DNA from: Panicum virgatum
Lineage: Eukaryota; Streptophyta; Magnoliopsida; Poales; Poaceae
Length of the DNA stretch: 64,000 nucleotides
Direction of reading: 5' to 3'
Assembly: GCF_016808335.1 (NCBI RefSeq)
Contig: NC_053141.1
Location: 26,650,261-26,714,260 of the forward strand
The position numbers and the translations under genes are program-made. The notes under the pieces were generated by a model that worked only from the letters and a program-made list of their open reading frames with translations, had not been told where the DNA came from and did no database searches. Positions 34,433-44,684 of the stretch are shown in pieces. Position 1 is the first letter of the stretch; each line of letters opens with the position of its first letter.

Positions 34433-35690
34433 ATTAAGTTAGTCTTTTTATCTTAAAAAATATTTTTCTTCACAATACAAAATATATTTAACTACTTTCT
34501 ACATAAAAAAATAATAACTAAACTTTGTATACTACATTTACATGTGGTAGTTGTACTACTTCTTGGGCTTCGATTTCCCTCCGTAAACCCACAAAATATA
34601 ATTAAATTGTTCATTCATTTCTAATCTTACTTTTTTTCCTACTAAAATAATTAAACTATACCTACTGACACAAAAAAAATATTCCTAAGGAAAAATTACC
34701 TGTACCTATATACTACAATGCTTGAAATTTGCGCGCTCTCAGACACAAAACTACTATGCCCGCTTTACTGTAATTTTTATATCTAACCCAATACATCGAT
34801 ACGATGTTGCTTCGAACATAATAACGAATAATATCTTTCTATTAATATTTTAGGTCCACGTTTTTGGCCTGACTAGTCTCTCTAACTCTCTCCTTGCTTT
34901 GAATGTGTTCGGGTAATTTGAATGTCTTAGGTGAAAAACCAATATGTTGTGAAAAGCCAATCTCTCTCCTTGCTTTATCAGAAGTAACAAAAATTCCATT
35001 GCCACCACAGCTAAATGATAGCTTTTTTTTCCACACTGCAAGCTCTTGTTGGGATAAGACAATTGAATTTGCTTGAGAAAATTCTTTTTAAATCTATCAA
35101 AATGTTGTCATTTCTTCTATTCAAAATAGGGTAAGAGTAAAATCACAAAGTTCACATAATAGTAGGGGCAAATTTGCAAGGACAATTTAGTATTTTTATA
35201 GCAATTTTAACACTGTTAACTGTTTTTTTAATGGTCACGGCCGGGGGAGTACCCCGCCTGAATTGTATTCAACTAGTGTGGCAAATCACATATCAAAAGC
35301 CTTATTTTTAAGAAAAATGAGACAAAACCCTTTGCCTGGTTAATTTAGGAAAATCGAGCTAAAACCTCAACAACAACCTAGCTAAACTAGGTCTGAACCA
35401 ATACGAAGCCCAAGCAAAAGGTCTATTTGTGGCATAACCACAAGTAGAAAAACACTACACCCCAACATAAGGGTGGAATTGTAGCATAACCACTAAAAAA
35501 GCAACAACATAGAAGTTGGAGAGCCAGGGTAGTCATTTGCGTTGTCTTCCGACGATGAACAGAGTTCGCTGCAAGCCTAGTCGTCCTGTGATGCTGGTGC
35601 TGCAAGCGCCCTCCTTCGACGCAGCCCACGACCCATGACAGTCACCGCGGAGCGCTGCAAGCAGCCAGCTCGGCAATGATGAGACAACCC

Positions 35691-36059
35691 CTAGCCATCG
35701 CCCAACCGCCGCTGGAGGTCGAGTTGGGTCTCAAGAGACAACGCCTCCAAGAAGGGAACGATGCCAGTGGCGCCGTCGTCGCTCATCCAGGCGTGGATAC
35801 AGTTTTCACCTAAAGAACCATGTGTATAGTAGGGATAGAACTCAAGATGACGCACTAGGCCGCCGCCGCCATCGGCACCAGCAAAGTCGCCAGCAAAGGC
35901 ATTCGCCAAAGCATCCCACTGCGCGTACTCCACAATCGCCATCCCTGGCGACCCAAGCGCATCCGCTGCATGGTAGACATCGAGCAGCAAGACGTCATCC
36001 GAAGGGCGGGGGGAGTGGAGGCGACTAGGCCGGCCGAGCAGGAGGCCGTGGAGGGCCAT
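35691..36059 (-). CDS. Unrecognised ORF inside MULE-like element
   Basis: A 122-codon frame starting MALHGLLLGRPSRLHSPRPS is GC-rich, unlike the AT-rich element around it. It includes an ordered middle (MAIVEYAQWDALANAFAGDF). I know no family match. It may be a captured exon of a host gene, read in the right frame only in part. Expression cannot be judged. Confidence 0.3.
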   Translation of the reverse strand: MALHGLLLGRPSRLHSPRPSDDVLLLDVYHAADALGSPGMAIVEYAQWDALANAFAGDFAGADGGGGLVRHLEFYPYYTHGSLGENCIHAWMSDDGATGIVPFLEALSLETQLDLQRRLGDG

Positions 36060-36420
36060 CGCCTAGCTTGCACCCCACGCTGCTCTCCACACAGAGGACT
36101 GTGGCAGCACTTGCGCCGTGGCCCTTCCTTGACGCTCACCGCCATGAGTAGCCGGGGACGGGGGCGCCGTAGCCTTTTCGCGGAGATCTGCCCTCGGGAG
36201 TGCCAGATCCGGTCACTAGGACACTAGATCCGCCGCACGAGCCACCGCCTCACCTCCATGCCCGGCGCCGGCACCGACACGCGTCGGTGATGAGAGAGGA
36301 TGAGAGAAGCTCCGCCGTCGGCACGTTAACTGATTTTTATGGAACAGGGGCAAATGCTCCCTTCGTTTTCAAAAAGCAGGGCCAAATCACCATTTCACTT
36401 TGAAACAGGGGCAAGAACGC

Positions 36421-37080
36421 CATGTGATATGTGTTAGCCATCATATATGAAGTTTTAGTAAATAAAGATGAAGCTGCATTTTATGAATGTTATTCAGAAG
36501 AGGCAATTCCAACATGCTAATTAATCTATGAGCACCTAAATGCTGGCATGGCACGGATGACATGTCAGCGTAGGGATAATTTTGACCCAGCCAAGAAACT
36601 AAGAACTTACTTGGATTCCCTATTTGATACTTGAGGAACCAAAATTGAACTCGGGGCAAACTTGTAGGATGAGTTTTCATATATTCCACCTGATTTGTTA
36701 AATTTTACCAAGCATACATGTGGTAAATATCAATGCTGCTCCCATTCTTTTTGCATTGGTTTTACCAAGCATACTTTCAGCAGCAATGTCCTTCACCGAA
36801 AAGCCGTCCACTAAACCCGGCTAGTTCTCCGCTCCTTAATATAGGCATCGATCTCCTCCGCAGCAGCGACCACCGCACACGCCGGCCGGGGCGCAGGCCA
36901 CCACCCATCACTCCCCCTCATATACTTCCCCCTCTCGCCTCCATACTTGGTTTACAAACCATCATCGCCCGCAGCTCGGCGCGTGTGGCGGGCGCCGGCC
37001 GAGTGATCGATCGATCGCCATGGGCACGTAATTAATTAAGAAGCTCGATCGTCGGGAGGAGGAGGGATCGAAGACGCACG
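36421..37080 (+). promoter_or_regulatory. CSLD upstream region
   Basis: CTTAATATAGGC at about 36835-36846 is a plausible TATA box, about 240 bases above the start codon. The C-rich leader 36850-37020 fits a 5' untranslated region. An upstream ATG at 37020 (ATGGGCACGTAA) is a four-codon upstream ORF that stops within the leader. Confidence 0.45.
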
Positions 37081-40000
37081 ATGTCGAACCCACCGCCGAA
37101 GAAGGCGATCCGGAACCCCGGCCCCGGCGGCGGCGGGCCGGCGGCGGGCGGCTCCCGGGGGCCGGCGGCGCCGGGGAACACGGTGAAGTTCGCGCGGCGG
37201 ACCCCGAGCGGGCGGTACGTGAGCCTGTCGAGGGAGGACATCGACATGGAGGGCGAGCTCGGCGCGGACTACGCCAACTACACGGTGCACATCCCGCCGA
37301 CGCCCGACAACCAGCCGATGATGGACGGCGCCGAGCCGGCGTCCGTGGCCATGAAGGCCGAGGAGCAGTACGTCTCCAACTCGCTCTTCACCGGCGGCTT
37401 CAACAGCGTCACGCGCGCCCACCTGATGGACAAGGTCATCGAGTCCGACGTCAGCCACCCGCAGATGGCCGGCTCCAAGGGCGCCTCCCGCTGTGGCATG
37501 CCCGCCTGCGACGGCAAGGTCATGCGCACGGAGCGCGGCGAGGAGATGTACCCCTGCGAGTGCCGCTTCAAGATCTGCCGCGACTGCTACCTGGACGCGC
37601 AGAAGGACGGGTGCCTCTGCCCGGGCTGCAAGGAGCACTACAAGATCGGCGAGTACGCCGACGACGACCCCGCCGACGGTAAGCACTACCTGCCGGGGCC
37701 GGGCGGCATGAACACCAGCAAGTCCCTGCTGGCGCGGAACCAGAACGGCGAGTTCGACCACAACCAGTGGCTCTTCGAGAGCTCGGGGACCTACGGCTAC
37801 GGCAACGCGTACTGGCCCAAGGGCGGCATGTACGACGACGACCTGGACGACGAGGGCGGCGGCGGAGGCGGCGGCGCCGGCGACCTCCCGGAGCAGAAGC
37901 CGTTCAAGCCGCTGACGCGCAAGCTGCCCATGCCGACGTCCATCATCAGCCCGTACCGGATCTTCATCGTGATCCGGATGTTCGTGCTCCTCTTCTACCT
38001 GACGTGGCGCATCCAGAACCCCAACATGGAGGCGCTGTGGCTGTGGGGCATGTCCATCGTGTGCGAGCTCTGGTTCGCCTTCTCCTGGCTGCTGGACATG
38101 CTCCCCAAGGTGAACCCCGTGAACCGGAGCACGGACCTGAGCGTGCTCAAGGAGAAGTTCGAGACGCCGTCGCCGTCCAACCCGCACGGGCGGTCCGACC
38201 TGCCGGGGCTGGACGTGTTCGTGTCCACGGCCGACCCGGAGAAGGAGCCGGTGCTCACCACGGCCACCACCATCCTGTCCATCCTGGCGGCGGACTACCC
38301 GGTGGAGAAGCTGGCGTGCTACGTGTCGGACGACGGCGGCGCGCTGCTCACCTTCGAGGCCATGGCGGAGGCGGCGAGCTTCGCCAACATGTGGGTGCCC
38401 TTCTGCAAGAAGCACGACATCGAGCCCCGGCAGCCGGACAGCTACTTCGCGCTCAAGGGCGACCCGACCAAGGGCAAGCGGCGGTCGGACTTCGTCAAGG
38501 ACCGGCGCAAGGTGAAGCGGGAGTTCGACGAGTTCAAGGTGCGCATCAACGGCCTGCCGGACTCCATCCGCCGGCGCTCCGACGCGTTCAACGCCCGCGA
38601 GGACATGAAGATGCTCAAGCACCTCCGCGAGAGCGGCGCCGACCCGGCGGAGCAGCCCAAGGTGAAGAAGGCGACGTGGATGGCCGACGGCACGCACTGG
38701 CCGGGCACCTGGGCGGCGTCGGCCCCCGACCACGCCAAGGGAAACCACGCCGGCATCCTGCAGGCATGCCTCGATCTCGACTCGATCGCCATGGAATGGA
38801 GGATGGAATAATCTGAAATCTGAAATAAATAAGGGAATACATCGATCTGATGGCCATGAATGATTCCTGCAGGTGATGCTCAAGCCGCCGTCGCCGGACC
38901 CCCTGTACGGGATGCACGACGAGGAGCAGATCATCGACTTCAGCGACGTGGACATCCGCCTGCCGATGCTGGTGTACATGTCCCGCGAGAAGCGCCCCGG
39001 CTACGACCACAACAAGAAGGCCGGCGCCATGAACGCCCTGGTGCGCTGCTCCGCCGTCATGTCCAACGGGCCCTTCATCCTCAACTTCGACTGCGACCAC
39101 TACATCAACAACGCGCAGGCCATCCGCGAGGCCATGTGCTTCGTCATGGACCGCGGCGGCGAGCGCATCGCCTACATCCAGTTCCCGCAGCGCTTCGAGG
39201 GCATCGACCCCTCCGACCGCTACGCCAACAACAACACCGTCTTCTTCGACGGCAACATGCGCGCCCTCGACGGCCTCCAGGGCCCCATGTACGTCGGCAC
39301 CGGCTGCATGTTCCGCCGCTTCGCGCTCTACGGCTTCGACCCGCCGCGCACCACCGAGTACACCGGCTGGCTCTTCAACAAGAAGAAGGTGACGTCCTTC
39401 AAGGCCGACCCGGAGACGGACACGCAGTCGCTCAAGGCCGAGGACTTCGATGCGGAGCTGACATCGATGCTGGTGCCCCGGCGGTTCGGCAACTCGTCGG
39501 CGCTCATGGCGTCCATCCCGGTGGCCGAGTTCCAGGCAAGGTTTTAAATCTCGGGTTATAACTTCCATTATTCTCCGGCTATAGCTGTTTGAGAGAAATT
39601 CAGCTAAGATTTTTTTCTTGTACAACTTAGCTAAATTTTAAAACATTGATTCCAGGCGCGGCCGCTGGCGGACCACCCGGCCGTGCGGCACGGGAGGCCC
39701 CCCGGCGCGCTCACCGTGCCCCGCCCGCCACTGGACCCGCCGACGGTGGCGGAGGCCGTGTCGGTCATCTCGTGCTGGTACGAGGACAAGACGGAGTGGG
39801 GCGACCGGGTGGGGTGGATCTACGGCTCCGTGACCGAGGACGTGGTGAGCGGCTACCGCATGCACAACCGCGGGTGGCGCTCCGTGTACTGCATCCCCAA
39901 GCGCGACGCGTTCCTGGGCACGGCGCCCATCAACCTGACGGACCGGCTGCACCAGGTGCTGCGCTGGGCCACGGGGTCGGTGGAGATCTTCTTCTCCCGG

Positions 40001-40877
40001 AACAACGCCTTCCTGGCGTCGCGGAGGCTCATGTTCCTGCAGCGGGTGGCCTACCTCAACGTCGGCATCTACCCCTTCACCTCCATCTTCCTGCTCGTCT
40101 ACTGCTTCATCCCGGCGCTGTCCCTCTTCTCGGGCTTCTTCATCGTGCAGACGCTCAACGTGGCGTTCCTCTGCTACCTGCTCACCATCACCGTCACGCT
40201 CATCGCGCTCGGCGTGCTCGAGGTCAAGTGGTCCGGCATCGCGCTCGAGGACTGGTGGCGGAACGAGCAGTTCTGGCTAATCTCAGGCACGCTGCGCATT
40301 GCGTTTTCACTTCATTGTCGTTGTTAATCTCTTCTGCCAGCCAGCAACTTATTAACAACAATGCATCTCTGAGTCTGACAAACAACAACAACAACAACAA
40401 CAACAACTACAATGTTTGTTGGCAGGAACCAGCGCGCACCTGTACGCGGTGGTGCAGGGCCTGCTCAAGGTGATGGCCGGGATCGAGATCTCCTTCACGC
40501 TCACGGCCAAGGCGGCGGCGGACGACAACGAGGACATCTACGCCGACCTCTACGTGGTCAAGTGGTCCTCGCTGCTCATCCCGCCCATCACCATCGGCAT
40601 GATCAACATCATCGCCATCGCCTTCGCCTTCGCGCGCACCGTCTACAGCGACAACCCGAGGTGGGGGAAGTTCATCGGCGGCGGCTTCTTCAGCTTCTGG
40701 GTGCTGGCGCACCTCTACCCCTTCGCCAAGGGGCTCATGGGCCGCCGAGGCAAGACGCCCACCATCGTCTTCGTCTGGTCGGGCCTCATCTCCATCACCA
40801 TCTCCCTGCTCTGGGTCGCCATCAGCCCGCCGGAGGCCTCTGCCGGCGGACGCACTGCGGGCTTCCAGTTCCCCTGA
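37081..40877 (+). CDS. Cellulose synthase-like protein D (CSLD)
   Basis: CSLDs are family GT2 processive glycan synthases, thought to make beta-1,4-glucan or mannan for tip growth and cell plates. Exons: 37081-38763, 38873-39535, 39656-40286, 40426-40877 (3429 nt, 1142 aa, normal for CSLD). An N-terminal RING-like zinc segment has cysteines between C138 and C183. Two membrane helices follow near 300-350. Catalytic motifs are D417-D418 (DDGG), D634-C-D636, T842-E-D844 and Q882VLRW886, and about six C-terminal helices end at GFQFP. All three introns (109, 120 and 139 bp) need a GC donor to give the exact family sequence across the joints ([33 protein letters not shown]). It resembles the rice CSLD4/CSLD5 and Arabidopsis CSLD5 side of the family, but I would not fix the ortholog. 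Confidence 0.93.
40380..40409. repeat. (AAC)n microsatellite in CSLD intron 3
   Basis: About nine uninterrupted CAA/AAC units lie just before the acceptor of CSLD exon 4. Confidence 0.9.
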
Positions 40878-41520
40878 TCGATCATCATATGTAGTGCCAG
40901 ATATCCATTTTTCATTACCAGGTGCTGCGGGCGTTTACAGGCAAATACATGCTACCATGTGGTGGTGTGTAATAGGTGAATCAGTGAAGTAATTAGAAAT
41001 GGCAAACAACAAACTTGTTGAATTTATTGATTATTATTAGTACTTGTCCTCTGATAGGGTCTGATCAACAGCATTTATGTAGATAGATGAAACTGTTCAA
41101 CTCAAACTGAGTTGAAGAGCGGATGATGTATTCACATACACTTGAAAACTGTTACCTTAATTATCGTCAATTACACCGTTTGGCTATTTTTATATACTGC
41201 CTTTATTTTTTAGGCTGTGGCTCCCTGATAGAGTGGCGTCTGTGATGGAGTTGAAGCCGTTTTGGAAAGTGTTTGACCAAACAACATCTCCTATATCTTT
41301 TATAAAATATATAGATGTAATGTCCTATGGATATGACAATGTGGTTTGTTTGAATATATGAATTGATTGGAGTTTGTCTAGAATTAGAAACAATAAATGA
41401 AAAGGACTTAATGTAATATAGTAAAGTAAATTAAGGAGACTGTTCATATGGCGATTGGATTCCACCATCTTCATTATGTGCGGCTTGCATTTATTTTCAA
41501 AAAGGGAAATTTTATCAATA
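40878..41520. other. CSLD 3' region and spacer
   Basis: AT-rich, with no gene seen. AATAAA-like signals cannot be tied to a cleavage site from the sequence alone. Confidence 0.5.
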
Positions 41521-41530
41521 TCAAGTAGTG

Positions 41531-42115
41531 TTACATCGAGGTGATACAACAATGTTTGAATAAATTCTCAACCTCTGCTAGAAAAGCACACAACCTGCCA
41601 ATGAAGAGAAGAAACAGGCTCTCAGTCAATCCATAGACTAGATCGCCACCCCTAGGTAAAAAAAAAGAATGATTGGCCATTTGTGCCAAGCGCTGAGAGA
41701 CCACTGCAATTAATCCGTGTGTAGAGGATAGCCCATGTACAAAGCCACATGTGAAATTATGAAGATAACCAGTAAAAAGGAAGTATGATTGTTTTGAAAG
41801 ATTAGACCTACAACACAACCATAAAGACCAACATGTAGCTGCAGCTACAAGTAAAACTAGCGATTTAAGATCGCTGTCAATCCCTCTCAGCCAATTTCCA
41901 AACACAAGTAAAACTAGCGATTTAAGATCGCTGTCAATCCCTCTCAGCCAATTTCCAAACATTTATGATACACTTCGAGGCTTTGGAATACCAAGCCGCG
42001 TATTATTGTCCCATACCAAACGAACTAAGCCACAATCGAAAAAGAGATGTTGTATTATTTCATCTATATGACAAAAACAACATCATTTGCTACCTTACCA
42101 ATTCCTCTTAATTAA
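41531..42115 (-). pseudogene. LINE retrotransposon fragment, zf-RVT region
   Basis: On the minus strand the reading HIDEIIQHLFFDCGLVRLVW continues to a stop and then MFGNWLRGID, and on through CWSLWLCC. This is the zinc-binding region found after the reverse transcriptase of plant LINEs. The frame breaks at a stop just before MFGNWL and shifts later. A 57-bp segment (41847-41903) is exactly duplicated at 41904-41960, repeating 19 codons in frame. It is a dead 3' fragment. Confidence 0.65.
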
Positions 42116-42129
42116 ATTATCTTTTGTAA

Positions 42130-42746
42130 GACTAAGTGGTGTTGGCGCACGATCTAGGCCAATACACGAAAGCGCACGGTCGCGCGGCGCGAGAAAGAGC
42201 TCGGTGCAGCACTTCCTGCACAGACCGGTCAAGGTAACCGGACCGGTTCACCGGAGTAAACCAGCGAATCCGACGAACGCTCGCCCGGGAGGGACCCCGT
42301 CAGGGCAGACGCACGTAAGGTTGTTCTAGGGTCGCCAGGCCACCTAGAACGCCTTTGGACATCGCGGACATGAAGGAAAAACAACTAATACGTGATTGGA
42401 AGAGCTAGGGTTTGGAGATAAAAGTAAAGGCAATAAAAGATAAAGAAAAGTAATTTATTGATGTGTTTTTGATCGATTGGATTCTTTCAATCGGCCGTGG
42501 CCATTTAATTTATAGGGTGGGATGGTCTTACCCGCAAAAAATCCTTTTACAGATCTAAATCTATGAAAATCACTAGTTGTACTCGGACTCCGTAGGACCG
42601 GTCAAATCGGTCAGACCCACCGGTCAGACTGGTCAGTCGTGCCAGACCGGTTACAGGGAACACGACCGGTCAGACCGCTTCAGCATACCGGTCAGACCGA
42701 TCTGTTCAAGTTGCTGCCAATTTTGGTCATCAACATATGCCCCCTG
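42130..42746 (-). mobile_element. Outer Gypsy element, probable LTR part (left piece)
   Basis: The region is rich in CCGGTCAGACCGGT-type motifs also seen at 52350-52410. On the minus strand it has CACCCTATAAATTAAATGGCC, a TATA-like core. The inner LTR element (42747-51638) interrupts it: the text 'catatgccccctg' at 42746 resumes as 'ccctgtttttggcaaag' at 51639. I take it as the 3' portion of the element whose gag lies at 51650-52916. Confidence 0.5.
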
Positions 42747-43174
42747 TGTCGGTGTTTTACCGTCGGGTTCTCCGAGGGGTATCCCGAGGAGAGTGGTTAT
42801 AAGTAGGGACTCGCCGAGATCAGAACGCGATGGTGCAAGGATCACAAGGATTTAGACAGGTTCATGCCACCGGAGCGTAATACCCTACGTCCTGTGTGGT
42901 GGTTTGTATTCCCTTAGGTGTTGTTCGATGTGTCTCGTCCCTTTTGAGGGGGTCCCTGTTCGCCCTTATATAATCAGGGGGAACAGGGTTACACGGAAAG
43001 TCCTGGTCGAGTTCTGTTAGGATCCCAGTCCGAGGAGTTCAGCTGGTTCCCGAGTATGCTGACTAGTTCTACTCCTATTTGGGTAGATACAAAAGAGGTA
43101 GGGCATATCCATGACTACTCCCTACTTTAGAATATTCTGCGCCTGTGAGCAGTCCCATTGCCCCTGGTCTGACA
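42747..43174 (-). repeat. 3' LTR of the pol-less element
   Basis: Starts TGTCGGTGTTTTACCGTCGG and ends GGTCTGACA on the plus strand. A TATATAAT core lies at about 42965-42972. Partner of 51212-51638. Confidence 0.92.
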
Positions 43175-43766
43175 AGCCCCCGAGCTCTTCGTAGTCGAGT
43201 CCTGTAGGCGTCGAGTGCTTCTGAAGATGTTCGTCGAGTGCTTCAAGAGTTTCTGGACTTCTGTCCGAGCATTTCGGATACTTCTAGAGCAGGTTGTCCA
43301 TTCTTGGAGTCCATCGAGTGCTTCGAGTAGTCTTCCGGGTGCTTCTTCGGCTGTACCGAGGCTATGAGGTGCTCAAGCCCCAAGTCTGTCTTGATATATG
43401 GTGCGCGATGTACTCGGGCTCCATATGGAGTAGCCCCCGAGCTTAGTTTGATTTGATAAATCAGGCTGAGGATCAACTCAGTCTTGTAGGTGCTCCGGAT
43501 TCTTGTTTGGAACTTGAAACCTTTTCAAAAAAAGTTGCCATTTTATGATACGTATTCCGTAGCCCGCGAGACTTGAATTCAAATCCGTGATTTGGGGTTA
43601 AGGGTCCAGGAGATCGTATTATGTCCTCTGCGATCTTTCTGAGATCATCAGTACCGCGGCGAATCTTCTGAAAAGGTGACAGTGCGGTGTACTGTGTGCC
43701 CGTGGGTTCACGTGGCGAGTACTACTGTAGAATCTTTTTTGTTTCGCCCGTGAACTGCCCTGTCCT

Positions 43767-44243
43767 TTGGTGTCACGAGGGGTAGTGAGGCTCCACTGCT
43801 TCTTCTATTTAAGCAGGGTCTGCGGTCTTTGTTTCTTCAATCTTGCAGTTGTAGCCATGGGTTCCAAGTGGAGTTCTTTGCTGGAGAGTACTCGACCTCC
43901 GGATGAAAGTAGTCGATTCATCTCTGTAGGTGCTAGAAGAGTGTTTGCGAGCAGCAAAAACACTTGCTATCTTTGTGGCCGCCACCTTTGCTTCTCACAT
44001 CACAGCCATCCTGGTCATCTTGCACCGGGTGGGCTGATGGTGGAAGCCGTATCAGAAGCCTTTGCGGTCTGTTGGAGCCATTCTCTGGGTGGAAGTTTTA
44101 GTGTTTTCCCCTTCGATGGATTCTGGAGAGATGGCATTGTTTTTGTTGCGAAACATATCAGGGAGAAGAGCAGGTGCAAGAAGAGGATTTGCGATGTTCC
44201 TGATCATGCATCTCTTCTTGCCAACAAGCCTTTTCCTCCCTAA
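43767..44243 (+). CDS. Unrecognised ORF antisense to the LTR element
   Basis: A 158-codon frame, also readable from an ATG at 43858 (MGSKWSSLLESTRPPDESSR). It lies upstream of the PF04195-like gene on the same strand and might be its 5' exon or leader. It contains a CYLCGRHLCFSHHSH segment that recalls a zinc-binding cluster. No family was recognised. Confidence 0.3.
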   Translation: MVSRGVVRLHCFFYLSRVCGLCFFNLAVVAMGSKWSSLLESTRPPDESSRFISVGARRVFASSKNTCYLCGRHLCFSHHSHPGHLAPGGLMVEAVSEAFAVCWSHSLGGSFSVFPFDGFWRDGIVFVAKHIREKSRCKKRICDVPDHASLLANKPFPP

Positions 44244-44684
44244 ATGTTCCTGGATTACTCCCTTTAGGGAGTAACAAGATTTGTATCTCTGTACCAGCCT
44301 TTGGGATGTCTCCTTTGTAGCTTAGATCAAGTAGTTTCGAGTGGTGAAGTTGCTCGGATCTGTGTATTTTCCTCTATTTGGAATGTAATCTTTGTATGTA
44401 GATTTCTGTTTCTGAGTTGATTCTGTTTCCTTTGGAGCTAATCTCGAGATTGGCAACTGAAATATCTCTGAGGACTTGGTTCGCGGCCTTTGAACTTCCT
44501 GTTTTTTACATACTGCCACTGGCTCTGCTTATTTAACTGTTCGAGTAAATCTAGGTTTAGCATGCTTCCTTAGTCTACTCCGCCACCGCTAACTCCTCTG
44601 CTCTCGCTTCCAAGTGCCGCGAGAAACTAGCCACCACTAGCCCCTGAGTGTGAAGCGAGAGCGAATCGTCTTCTCCTCGTTCCC

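Larger units (their letters stand above)
33719..36420. mobile_element. MULE-like element with captured sequence
   Basis: The left end GCGTTCTTGCCCCTGTTTC (33719-) is inverted at the right end (to 36420), and the similarity extends about 50 bases on each side. Nearby flanks ATGGGATTT and ATGTGATAT agree at 7 of 9 positions, which may be a worn 9-bp target duplication. The interior carries a GC-rich block (33960-34200), a GTCCCACGTG-rich minisatellite and, on the minus strand at 36059-35691, an open frame of 122 codons. No MURA transposase was recognised, so I read it as a non-autonomous, Pack-MULE-like element. Confidence 0.55.

Noticed and set aside
37036..38979. 647-codon minus-strand frame opposite CSLD exon 1
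   Set aside because: Shadow of the CSLD coding strand; the plus strand has a full set of catalytic motifs.
40287..40330. GT donor for CSLD intron 3 near 40319
   Set aside because: It stays in frame but adds about a dozen residues in a segment that is invariant in the family. The GC donor at 40287 gives the exact family sequence.
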